A DNA stretch of 5,327 bases, from contig JAITWU010000283.1 in the NCBI GenBank assembly GCA_031285115.1, positions 1-5,327 of the forward strand. Reading direction: 5' to 3'. The translations under genes were made by a program, and so were the position numbers. The DNA is from Azonexus sp. (GTDB taxonomy: Bacteria; Pseudomonadota; Gammaproteobacteria; Burkholderiales; Rhodocyclaceae). The notes under the pieces were generated by a model. That model was not told the DNA's origin. It did not search any database and saw only the letters and a program-made list of their open reading frames with translations. The number at the start of each line of letters is the position of its first letter. The stretch's first letter is position 1. Positions 1 to 5,015 of this stretch are shown in pieces.

Positions 1-1430
1 CCGAAATCGAAGCCTGCTCCAACCCGGCAGCCAAGGAAAAAGCCGGTAAAAAGGTGTTCACTCCGGAACAACTCAACCTCCGCGCCGCCTTTCTTTCGGC
101 CATTGGCGAGGGCGGCGCGCGCGATGACTCGGGCAAAGAGCACGCCGTTCGTCTGGTCATCGAACCCGCCTCGTCGCGGCAGGGGCAGGATGACCTGATC
201 CGCCTCCTGCTCGCCCACACCAGTCTCGAAACCAACGCCGCAATCAACCTCACCGTCCTCGGCGTTGGCGGCAGCCCGCGTCAGGCGTCTCTCTACAGCC
301 TGATCGAAGAATGGTGCCGCTTCCGCCTCGCCACGGTCGAGCGGCGCACCCGCCATCGGCTCGATGCCGCCGAAAAGCGCATTCACATTCTCGAAGGGCG
401 GCTTGCTGTGCTGCTCGACATCGACCGGGTGATCAAAGTCATCCGCGAATCGGATGAGCCGAAAGCCGACCTGATCGCCCACTTCAAACTGACGGCGATT
501 CAGGCCGAAGATATTCTCGACATTCGGCTACGCCAGTTGGCCCGCCTCGAAGGCATCAAAATCGGCGAAGAACTCGGTAAATTACGCGAAGAAGCCGCCA
601 GTTTGCGCCACCTGCTCGATTCCGGCGACGCCCTGCGCCAATGCGTCGCCGAAGAAATCGAGCAGGACGCCAAAAAATACGGCGACGCCCGGCGCACCCT
701 GATCGAAGCCGCCGACAAAGTGACCCTTTCCGACACCCGAAGCCTGTCGATTCCCGATGAGCCGACCACCCTCATCGTCTCCCGGCACGGCTGGCTGCGT
801 TCGCGCAGTGGTCACAACATTGACCCCGCGCAACTCACATTCCGCTCCGGCGACAGCCTGCTCGCCTGCCTGCCCTGCCGCACCGTCGATCATCTGGTTC
901 TGCTCGACCACAAAGGCCGCGCCTATTCCCTTGCCGCCGCCGACATTCCCGGCGGCAAGGGCGATGGCGTCCCGGCGGCCTCGCTCGCCGATTTTCAGGA
1001 TGGCGGCAAGCTCTGCCTCGCCCAGGCCGTTGCGGCGGAAAAAATTTATCTGCTCGCCGCCGACGGCGGCTACGGCTTCTGCTGCCGGGGCGAAGACCTG
1101 CTCTCACGCGGCAAGGCGGGCAAAGCCTTGATGACCGTAGACGACCCCGAAACCCCGGCGATTTTCCAACCCGCCCCGGCGAGCGGCGAGGTCGCCCTGT
1201 TCACCCGCGATGGCCGGGCGCTGGTTTTTGCCGCCGCTGAAATCCGCCTGCTGCCCAAAGGCCGCGGCCTCAAACTGATCGCCGCCGCCCCCGGCAAAAC
1301 GGCGCTGGCGGAAATCGTCCCGGTCATTGATGGTGTTGCTGGCAAACTCAAGGGTGAACGCCTTGAATTCTGCCGTGGACAGCGCGGCGGCAAGGGTAAA
1401 CCGCTCAAAGCCGGGCGCAAATCAGTCTGA
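1..1430 (+). CDS. parC: DNA topoisomerase IV subunit A, C-terminal part (5' end outside window)
   Basis: ParC is the DNA-cleaving subunit of topoisomerase IV (ParC2ParE2), which decatenates daughter chromosomes. The open frame runs in from the left edge with codons starting at base 3. The GTG at 54 is an internal valine, because the upstream codons (EIEACSNPAAKEKAGKK) continue the ParC alignment. About 475 residues remain of a family usually near 750, so the active-site tyrosine and the winged-helix domain lie off the window. Visible parts in order are the tower region (VRLVIEPASSRQ, then HTSLETNAAINLTVLG), the long coiled coil at about 310-640 (FRLATVERRTRHRL, AEKRIHILEG, DEPKADLIAHFKLTAIQAED, IRLRQLARLEG), and the beta-pinwheel C-terminal domain from about 765 (IVSRHGWLRSRSG, then LLDHKGRAYSL and ALFTRDGRALVF blade repeats). 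The protein ends in a basic tail, RGQRGGKGKPLKAGRKSV. Homology to ParC rather than GyrA is supported by the weak, non-canonical blades and the short C-terminus. An intrinsic terminator follows 15 bases after the stop. Confidence 0.95.
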   Translation, partial: EIEACSNPAAKEKAGKKVFTPEQLNLRAAFLSAIGEGGARDDSGKEHAVRLVIEPASSRQGQDDLIRLLLAHTSLETNAAINLTVLGVGGSPRQASLYSLIEEWCRFRLATVERRTRHRLDAAEKRIHILEGRLAVLLDIDRVIKVIRESDEPKADLIAHFKLTAIQAEDILDIRLRQLARLEGIKIGEELGKLREEAASLRHLLDSGDALRQCVAEEIEQDAKKYGDARRTLIEAADKVTLSDTRSLSIPDEPTTLIVSRHGWLRSRSGHNIDPAQLTFRSGDSLLACLPCRTVDHLVLLDHKGRAYSLAAADIPGGKGDGVPAASLADFQDGGKLCLAQAVAAEKIYLLAADGGYGFCCRGEDLLSRGKAGKALMTVDDPETPAIFQPAPASGEVALFTRDGRALVFAAAEIRLLPKGRGLKLIAAAPGKTALAEIVPVIDGVAGKLKGERLEFCRGQRGGKGKPLKAGRKSV

Positions 1431-1445
1431 TGGCAAAAGCGGGCG

Positions 1446-1477
1446 TAAAAAAAACGGAGCCAAGCTCCGGTTTTTTT
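1446..1477 (+). terminator. Intrinsic terminator of parC
   Basis: The stem CGGAGC (1455-1460) and GCTCCG (1464-1469) encloses a three-base CAA loop. It is preceded by a run of A (1447-1454) and followed by GTTTTTTT (1470-1477). Because A-tracts and T-tracts flank both sides it could also stop transcripts arriving from the right, that is, read-through from the convergent phasin gene. Confidence 0.9.
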
Positions 1478-1572
1478 GTAACTACAGACGACTATAGTCA
1501 TTCTGCAAAATAATCAGACATATCAGGCGCTTGCCCGAGCCTGATGCAAAACAGCCAGTTCGGCGCGATCAT

Positions 1573-1669
1573 CCCTCTCCCCTTGTGGGAGAGGGAAAGA
1601 GGGAGAGGGGTACGGCGCTTGCAGGTGCGCCCCCCTCTCCCCAACCCCTCTCCCGCAAGGGGCGAGGGG
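1573..1669. repeat. Clustered CCCTCTCCC hairpin repeat (REP/MITE-like, non-coding)
   Basis: Three palindromic units lie side by side. The first is ccctctccc (1573-1581) with gggagaggg (1587-1595), a perfect 9-bp stem with a 5-base loop. The second is gggagagggg (1601-1610) with cccctctccc (1632-1641), extended inside by ggcgc (1614-1618) with gcgcc (1627-1631). The third is cccctc (1645-1650) with gagggg (1664-1669), extended past one mismatch by ccc (1652-1654) with ggg (1660-1662). Similar CCCTCTCCC/GGGAGAGGG blocks are familiar as dispersed intergenic repeats in proteobacterial genomes; membership of a named family is not shown here. It sits between convergent parC and the phasin gene, where REP-type elements are common. 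The rest of 1431-1749 holds the parC terminator, a 10-bp palindrome (1490-1499) and a 7-bp hairpin (1522-1545), with no credible gene. Confidence 0.8.
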
Positions 1670-1749
1670 CTGTGACGATAACCACCGACGCGGGAATTCT
1701 GAAACGCTGCTTGCCGCGATCTGATTTATTTTTGTAACAGATCTAAATC

Positions 1750-2304
1750 TCAGGCAGCCTTTTTGCCGCCCGTTTTCGGGGCAACGGCGTTGACCGCTTT
1801 CAAGGTCGCTTCGGTGGCGGCGGAAACATTGGCTTCGGCCACTTCAGCGGCCTGCTTGGCGGCCTTGTTCACGTTCTCGTAAGTTTCGTTGGCGGTCTTG
1901 ATCGCCGACTTGACGGCGGCCACCGTCGCTTCCGAACCAGCCGGGGCGGAGGCCAGCGCCTGTTCGACCAGACCGGAAACCTTGGCGTTGGTGTCGGCGA
2001 TATGGCTTTCGACTTCCCTGGCGATCTTGTCTTTGGTTTCGGTGGCGATGGCGATCACGTTGCGCGAGTATTCCATGCCCTTTTCAATGTTCGGCGAAGC
2101 GAACGATTGTTGCAGGTCGACGAAAGACTGGACATCTTTCGCGCCAAACAGCGTGTTCAGATTGGCAGTCGAGGTCTCAAAAGCCGAACGGGCAGCCGCC
2201 AGATTGAGGATGGCAAGACGCTCGATACCATCAAAGGTGGTGTTGGCGAAAAACTGGGCAAAATTCAAACCGGACTTGGCGAATTCCTGGGGTTTGGCAA
2301 ACAT
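1750..2304 (-). CDS. phaP: Phasin (polyhydroxyalkanoate granule-associated protein)
   Basis: Phasins coat the surface of intracellular polyhydroxyalkanoate granules and control their number and size. The product is 184 residues, the usual length for the Phasin_2 family of Betaproteobacteria. It opens MFAKPQEFAKSGLNFAQFF, continues with the amphipathic helical core (residues ~10-115, including FDGIERLAILNLAAARSAFE, LQQSFASP and GMEYSRNVIAIATETK), and ends with an Ala/Lys-rich helix-forming tail (residues ~125-184, ending KTGGKKAA). There is no signal peptide or membrane segment and no cysteine, as expected for a cytoplasmic granule protein. The frame stays open upstream to 2598, but the ATG at 2304 is chosen because an AGGAG motif lies 7 bases before it, a promoter lies further upstream, and the upstream residues do not resemble a phasin. 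It is monocistronic and convergent with parC. Two TGC-rich palindromes in the promoter suggest control by the polymer-sensing repressor PhaR (inferred). The exact paralogue number is not assignable. Confidence 0.93.
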   Translation of the reverse strand: MFAKPQEFAKSGLNFAQFFANTTFDGIERLAILNLAAARSAFETSTANLNTLFGAKDVQSFVDLQQSFASPNIEKGMEYSRNVIAIATETKDKIAREVESHIADTNAKVSGLVEQALASAPAGSEATVAAVKSAIKTANETYENVNKAAKQAAEVAEANVSAATEATLKAVNAVAPKTGGKKAA

Positions 2305-2310
2305 GGCAGA

Positions 2311-2316
2311 TCTCCT
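2311..2316 (-). promoter_or_regulatory. Ribosome binding site that fixes the phasin start
   Basis: On the minus strand AGGAGA lies here, with AGGAG ending 7 bases before the ATG at 2304-2302. This supports the 184-residue start over the in-frame upstream extension. Confidence 0.85.
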
Positions 2317-2346
2317 GAAAATTGGGGGTACTTGGTTTAATTGCTT

Positions 2347-2363
2347 ATGTTGCACTGCAACAT
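2347..2363. promoter_or_regulatory. Probable PhaR operator at the phasin transcription start
   Basis: This is a perfect inverted repeat with 8-bp arms, atgttgca (2347-2354) and tgcaacat (2356-2363), around a single centre base. It begins 7 bases past the -10 box, so it covers the predicted transcription start. TGC/GCA-rich palindromes upstream of phasin genes are the known targets of the PhaR repressor, which leaves DNA when polymer is made. Assignment to PhaR is by motif and context. Confidence 0.7.
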
Positions 2364-2369
2364 GACCGA

Positions 2370-2397
2370 ATTTTAGCCCCGCAATTTGCCTTGTCAA
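2370..2397 (-). promoter_or_regulatory. Sigma-70 promoter of the phasin gene
   Basis: On the minus strand a perfect -35 box TTGACA (2397-2392) is followed after 16 bases by TAAAAT (2375-2370), five of six matches to TATAAT. The predicted start near 2362-2364 gives a leader of about 60 bases before the phasin ATG. Confidence 0.75.
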
Positions 2398-2401
2398 GAA
2401 C

Positions 2402-2420
2402 TTTGTTGCATTGCAGCAAA
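2402..2420. promoter_or_regulatory. Second probable PhaR operator, upstream of the -35 box
   Basis: The arms tttgttgc (2402-2409) and gcagcaaa (2413-2420) form an 8-bp inverted repeat with one mismatch and a 3-base centre. The site shares the TTGCAnTGCA core with the operator at 2347-2363; the two centres are 56 bp apart and flank the -35/-10 boxes. The binding protein is inferred to be PhaR. Confidence 0.65.
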
Positions 2421-2453
2421 TTATTTTTTGGCTTGCCTCCAGGGCGAGCGCGC

Positions 2454-2827
2454 TTAAAGAAACGCCACCTAGGCAGCGGCGCACAGCAAGGATAGAAACG
2501 CCACCGGCACGCCAGCTTTTGAGAACTCGCCGAGGCTGATGGCAACCCCGCGCTGACGCCCTTCTCGAGATTGCCGACTTTTTCGGCGACCCAGTCATAA
2601 AAACCGGCGACCGAAAACGCCGACGACATGACCATCAACCCGAACAGCAGGCCGACCGTCCGGTAATCCACCGCCGCCCGGGCCGCTTCCGGCGAGATGC
2701 TGCCGCTCGCAACCAGCAGCATGGCGCCAGCGAGCACGGCCCCGGTCCGGTCGAGGCGAAACCCCGGGAAATGGCCGATCGCCAAGGCGATATAGACACA
2801 ACAAAAGAGGATGAGAGTCAGATTCAT
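2454..2827 (-). pseudogene. Remnant of an ArsB/SLC13-type anion transporter with large internal deletion
   Basis: Intact members are inner-membrane ion permeases of about 400 residues with many membrane segments. Here the first ~88 residues survive from the ATG at 2827: MNLTLILFCCVYIALAIGHF, then RLDRTGAVLAGAMLLVASG, SISPEAARAAVDY and LLFGLMVMSSAFSVAGFYDW, matching the family's N-terminus with about two membrane helices plus part of a third. After about 2570 this frame becomes non-hydrophobic nonsense. Another frame from about 2552 reads RGVAISLGEFSKAGVPVAF then LSLLCAAA, which resembles the extreme C-terminus of the same family (typically ...GF.EYL+.GVPVTLL.L). A TAG at 2471-2469 ends it, followed in frame by VAFL and TAA (2456-2454); the TAG may be a mutated TGG. 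The middle ~300 residues, including the substrate pathway, are missing, so no transport activity is expected. The substrate of the parent is unknown. Confidence 0.75.
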
Positions 2828-2905
2828 GATCTCGCAAGGCAACAACCGTTTTGACGCATGACCAGTGTTTTTCGACCCTGGCGCGTCTATCGGGGTTCCG
2901 CCCGG

Positions 2906-2922
2906 TGGCAACGGCTTTGCCA
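2906..2922. promoter_or_regulatory. Palindrome with a sigma-54-like -24/-12 pattern
   Basis: TGGCAA (2906-2911) and TTGCCA (2917-2922) form a perfect 6-bp inverted repeat around 5 bases. Read on the minus strand, TGGCAA-N5-TTGCC has the GG-N10-GC spacing of sigma-54 promoters and lies about 80 bases upstream of the transporter remnant's start. The palindrome reads almost the same on both strands, so an operator or a chance hairpin is equally possible. Confidence 0.25.
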
Positions 2923-2945
2923 ATCAAATTCGGCAAATACCGCGC

Positions 2946-2976
2946 AAAGAAAAGGGCGCCTCTTTGAAGGCGCCCT
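2946..2976 (-). terminator. Intrinsic terminator of tRNA-Arg
   Basis: Read on the minus strand, AGGGCGCC (2976-2969) and GGCGCCCT (2960-2953) form a perfect 8-bp stem with an 8-base loop, followed by TTTCTTT (2952-2946). It starts 13 bases after the tRNA 3' end. Confidence 0.9.
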
Positions 2977-2989
2977 ATCTTTATATGGT

Positions 2990-3066
2990 TGGCGCGCCCG
3001 GAGCGATTCGAACGCCCGACCCTCTGGTTCGTAGCCAGATACTCTATCCAACTGAGCTACGGGCGC
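2990..3066 (-). tRNA. tRNA-Arg (anticodon ACG)
   Basis: This 77-base cloverleaf includes an encoded CCA end (2992-2990). The acceptor stem GCGCCCG (3066-3060) pairs fully with CGGGCGC (3000-2994), and the discriminator base is G. The D-arm contains AGCTCAGTTGGATAGAG. The anticodon stem TCTGG/CCAGA encloses loop CTACGAA, so the anticodon is ACG (3032-3030). The T-arm GGGCG-TTCGAAT-CGCTC has one G-U pair. A34 of this tRNA is normally deaminated to inosine by TadA, allowing it to read CGU, CGC and CGA. The gene stands alone with its own promoter and terminator. I see no duplicated 3' end nearby that would mark an integrated element. Confidence 0.98.
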
Positions 3067-3081
3067 GCTGCCAAGCCGCGC

Positions 3082-3109
3082 ATTATACTGACCTCGGCTT
3101 TGATTGCAA
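3082..3109 (-). promoter_or_regulatory. Sigma-70 promoter of tRNA-Arg
   Basis: On the minus strand a -35 box TTGCAA (3109-3104, four of six matches) is followed after 16 bases by a perfect -10 box TATAAT (3087-3082). The next bases, GCGCGGC, are a GC-rich discriminator typical of stable-RNA promoters under stringent control. The start would fall near 3075, giving a leader of about 9 bases. Confidence 0.8.
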
Positions 3110-3168
3110 GCCGTTTTCGGGAATTTTCCTGTTCATGCCCGCCGAACCACGCGCCGGTCGGCCTGCTC

Positions 3169-3271
3169 ATTCCATTTTCAGATCAAGCGAGTACGCGAAG
3201 ACAAAGCGCAGACAGTGCTGTCGCACGGCAAGCGAAGTCGACAAAGTAATCGTTTGATCTGGCAATGGAAT
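3169..3271. repeat. Imperfect inverted repeat, about 103 bp (MITE-like or large hairpin)
   Basis: The left arm 3169-3189 (attccattttcagatcaagc and one more base) matches the reverse complement of 3251-3271 at 18 of 21 positions. The 61-base interior contains a tight hairpin GACAG-TG-CTGTC (3211-3222) and a direct repeat: gcgaagacaaag (3195-3206) against gcgaag-tcg-acaaag (3232-3246). There is no open reading frame of note and no clear target-site duplication. The right arm touches the stop codon of the small gene at 3271-3453, so the structure could be that gene's transcript end, although no T-tract follows. The rest of 3067-3270 holds only the tRNA promoter. Confidence 0.6.
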
Positions 3272-3453
3272 CAGAGCGGGCGGTACAGTCGACGCGGCAG
3301 CACCGATGGCAGGGCTGGCAACAAATTGATCAGGGATTCCCACGGTTGGGCGGCGTTTTTCGCCATGACTTTCGATGAGCTATCGAGAACGCCGGGAATG
3401 CCGAGCATGGCAATCAAGGCAAGGCAGGCAAAGGGGAATTGTTCTCTGGTCAC
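3271..3453 (-). CDS. Possible small protein of 60 residues, unknown function
   Basis: I do not recognise this protein. It starts at a GTG (3453-3451) with GGAG 8 bases upstream on the minus strand, a usable ribosome binding site. The N-terminus carries one arginine and then a hydrophobic run FPFACLALIAMLGIPGVL (residues 6-23), which could be a signal peptide or a single membrane segment. Next come a polar stretch (DSSSKVMAKNAAQ) with alanine pairs that could suit signal peptidase, and a proline-rich basic tail (LLPALPSVLPRRLYRPL). It lies downstream of glrR on the same strand but beyond a hairpin and an AT-rich block, so it is probably a separate unit. An AT-rich region upstream could hold its promoter, though no clear boxes are seen. 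With only 60 codons it may also be a chance open frame. Confidence 0.4.
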   Translation of the reverse strand: MTREQFPFACLALIAMLGIPGVLDSSSKVMAKNAAQPWESLINLLPALPSVLPRRLYRPL

Positions 3454-3506
3454 TTTCGGCGCTCCGGTGGTTACTGAGCGTTACAAAGCAAATTTTGTGC
3501 TAGATA

Positions 3507-3541
3507 ATTTTTATTTAATAATCAAATAGATAAATAAAAAT
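3507..3541. repeat. AT-rich perfect inverted repeat
   Basis: The arms atttttattta (3507-3517) and taaataaaaat (3531-3541) are perfect 11-bp complements around 13 AT-rich bases. The surrounding block 3490-3541 is strikingly AT-rich compared with its GC-rich neighbours. It lies between the glrR hairpin and the small open frame. It could be a T-rich tail region for termination in either direction, an A+T-rich promoter element, or a binding site for a nucleoid protein. The sequence alone does not decide between these. Confidence 0.6.
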
Positions 3542-3560
3542 CCCGATCTGCTGCGTCGCT

Positions 3561-3582
3561 ACCGGGCGACAACTCGCCCGGT
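3561..3582 (-). terminator. Strong hairpin after glrR, probable terminator without adjacent T-tract
   Basis: Read on the minus strand, ACCGGGCGA (3582-3574) and TCGCCCGGT (3569-3561) form a perfect 9-bp GC-rich stem with a 4-base loop, 17 bases after the glrR stop. No run of T follows directly; the nearest, ATTTTTATTTA, begins about 20 bases on. It may act as an mRNA 3' stabiliser or a Rho-assisted end rather than a classical intrinsic terminator. Confidence 0.55.
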
Positions 3583-3599
3583 TCATGCCCCATCTGCCG

Positions 3600-5015
3600 C
3601 TATTCCTCTTTACCGCTGGCGCTGTCGCTGCGGAACATGGCCGGGGTCAGATCGTGTTTTTGCAGCAGGCGGTAGAACTCGGTGCGGTTGCGGTCGGCGA
3701 TGCGGGCGGCGTCGGCGACATTACCATCGGTCAGTTTGAGCAGTTGGACTAAATAGTTGCGCTCGAAACGCTGTTTGGCCTCGGTGTAATTCAAGGTTTC
3801 CATGGTCGGCACGCGCAGGGCGCGCTGGACGAGGGAAAGCGGAATCAGCGGCGTCGACGTAAGGGCGCAGCTTTGTTCGACGACGTTGTAGAGTTGCCGG
3901 ACATTACCCGGCCAGGAAGCTCCGGCCAGGGCTTCAAGCGCCTCCGGCGCGAAGCCGGTGATCGGCTTGCCGTATTTGGCGGCAACCTGCTGAACGAAAT
4001 GGGTGGCCAAGAGCGGAATATCCTCGCGCCGCTCGTCAAGCGGCGGCAGGGTCAGCGACACGACATCGAGCCGATAATAGAGATCTTCGCGGAACTGTCC
4101 GGCAGCCATAGCGGCATCGAGATCGCGGTGAGTCGCCGAGAGCAGGCGAATATCGACGGCTTCGGCCCGCGTCGCGCCAACCGGGCGAACCACGCGCTCC
4201 TGCAGGACGCGCAGCAGTTTGACTTGCAGCGACAGCGGCATGTCGCCGATTTCGTCGAGAAACAGCGTGCCGCCGTTGGCCGCCTGAATCAGGCCAACGC
4301 GGCTGCTGGCCGCCCCGGTGAAAGCGCCTTTGACGTGGCCAAACAGTTCAGATTCGAGCAAAGGTTCGGGAATCGCGCCGCAATTGATGGCGACGAAGGG
4401 GCCGCGCGCCCGCAGGCTGGCCCGGTGGATGGCGCGGGCCAGCATTTCTTTGCCGGTGCCGCTGTCGCCACGGATGAGGATGCTGGCGTCCGACCGGGCG
4501 ACCATGCGCACTTCGGCCATCAGTTCGGCCATGCGGCTGCTGCAAAAAACCATACCGGCGAGCCAGTCGCCCGCCGCTCCGGCGCTGTCGGCGGCCAGCG
4601 GATCAGACGCCGGAGCGGGGGCCGACAGACTGAGCGCCTGATCAATCTTGGCCAGCAGCGTCTGGCTGTCGAAAGGCTTGGTCAGATAGCCGAACACGCC
4701 CTTGGATGTGGCGCTCACGGCGTCGGGAATGGTGCCGTGCGCCGTCAGCAGAATGACCGGCAGACTGGGCCGGGTGAGGCGCAATTCCTCGAACAGCGAC
4801 AACCCGTCGCGGCCCGGCAGGCGAATATCGCTGACGACGACGCGCGGCGCTTCGACGGCAATCCGGGCCAGCGCCTCTTCCGCCGAACCGACCGCCGTCA
4901 CCCGAAAACCGCGCGCCTTCAAGCGGATGGTCAACAGGCGAAGAATGTCCTCATCATCATCGACGATCAGAATATGGGCGCCCGCGTTGCCCGCCGCCGC
5001 GTTACCCGTCATCAT
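3600..5015 (-). CDS. glrR: Sigma-54-dependent response regulator, GlrR (QseF) type
   Basis: This 471-residue NtrC-family activator is complete. The receiver domain (residues ~13-128) has acidic-pocket D19-D20-D21, phospho-acceptor D63 ([10 protein letters not shown]), the switch T91 (LLTAHGT) and K113 (TKPFD). The AAA+ domain (~155-400) has Walker A GDSGTGKE (183-190), the sigma-54 contact loop GAFTGA (230-235), Walker [12 protein letters not shown] (248-258), arginine-finger candidates R309 and R315 (FREDLYYRL), and sensor [10 protein letters not shown] (368-375). The C-terminal Fis-type helix-turn-helix is at ~432-455 ([20 protein letters not shown]), and this ending, with KHDLTPAMF, is what points to GlrR. 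In Escherichia coli GlrR is phosphorylated by GlrK and activates glmY and rpoE with sigma-54; targets here are unknown. The first ATG (5015-5013) overlaps the stop of the upstream yfhG-like gene as ATGA, suggesting translational coupling; a second ATG follows at once. Confidence 0.93.
   Translation of the reverse strand: MMTGNAAAGNAGAHILIVDDDEDILRLLTIRLKARGFRVTAVGSAEEALARIAVEAPRVVVSDIRLPGRDGLSLFEELRLTRPSLPVILLTAHGTIPDAVSATSKGVFGYLTKPFDSQTLLAKIDQALSLSAPAPASDPLAADSAGAAGDWLAGMVFCSSRMAELMAEVRMVARSDASILIRGDSGTGKEMLARAIHRASLRARGPFVAINCGAIPEPLLESELFGHVKGAFTGAASSRVGLIQAANGGTLFLDEIGDMPLSLQVKLLRVLQERVVRPVGATRAEAVDIRLLSATHRDLDAAMAAGQFREDLYYRLDVVSLTLPPLDERREDIPLLATHFVQQVAAKYGKPITGFAPEALEALAGASWPGNVRQLYNVVEQSCALTSTPLIPLSLVQRALRVPTMETLNYTEAKQRFERNYLVQLLKLTDGNVADAARIADRNRTEFYRLLQKHDLTPAMFRSDSASGKEE

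Noticed and set aside
500..1501. Minus-strand and other-frame open frames over parC
   Set aside because: All lie within an unambiguous parC coding frame and have low-complexity Arg/Ala/Pro-rich translations typical of GC-rich shadows.
1490..1545. Palindrome gactatagtc (1490-1499) and hairpin atcaggc/gcctgat (1522-1545) as regulatory sites
   Set aside because: They are short, with no promoter or T-tract nearby and no gene reading away from them, so chance or minor structure is the simplest reading.
1573..1669. CRISPR array
   Set aside because: The repeated units are palindromic purine/pyrimidine blocks in alternating orientation, without regularly spaced direct repeats and unique spacers.
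1531..1737. 68-codon plus-strand frame across the hairpin repeat
   Set aside because: It translates the repeat into Pro/Gly/Arg-rich sequence, lacks a ribosome binding site and ends in unrelated sequence.
2305..2598. In-frame N-terminal extension of the phasin gene, and the minus-strand frame running through to 2345
   Set aside because: The extra residues are basic and non-phasin-like, they cross the promoter and both operators, and a good ribosome binding site sits at the shorter start. They are partly off-frame translation of the transporter remnant.
2990..3271. tRNA-Arg as an integration site for a genomic island
   Set aside because: No integrase gene and no duplicated tRNA 3' end visible on either side within the window.
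2865..3529. Plus-strand open frames across tRNA-Arg and the following gap
   Set aside because: They read through a tRNA gene and its terminator on the opposite strand; no protein resemblance.
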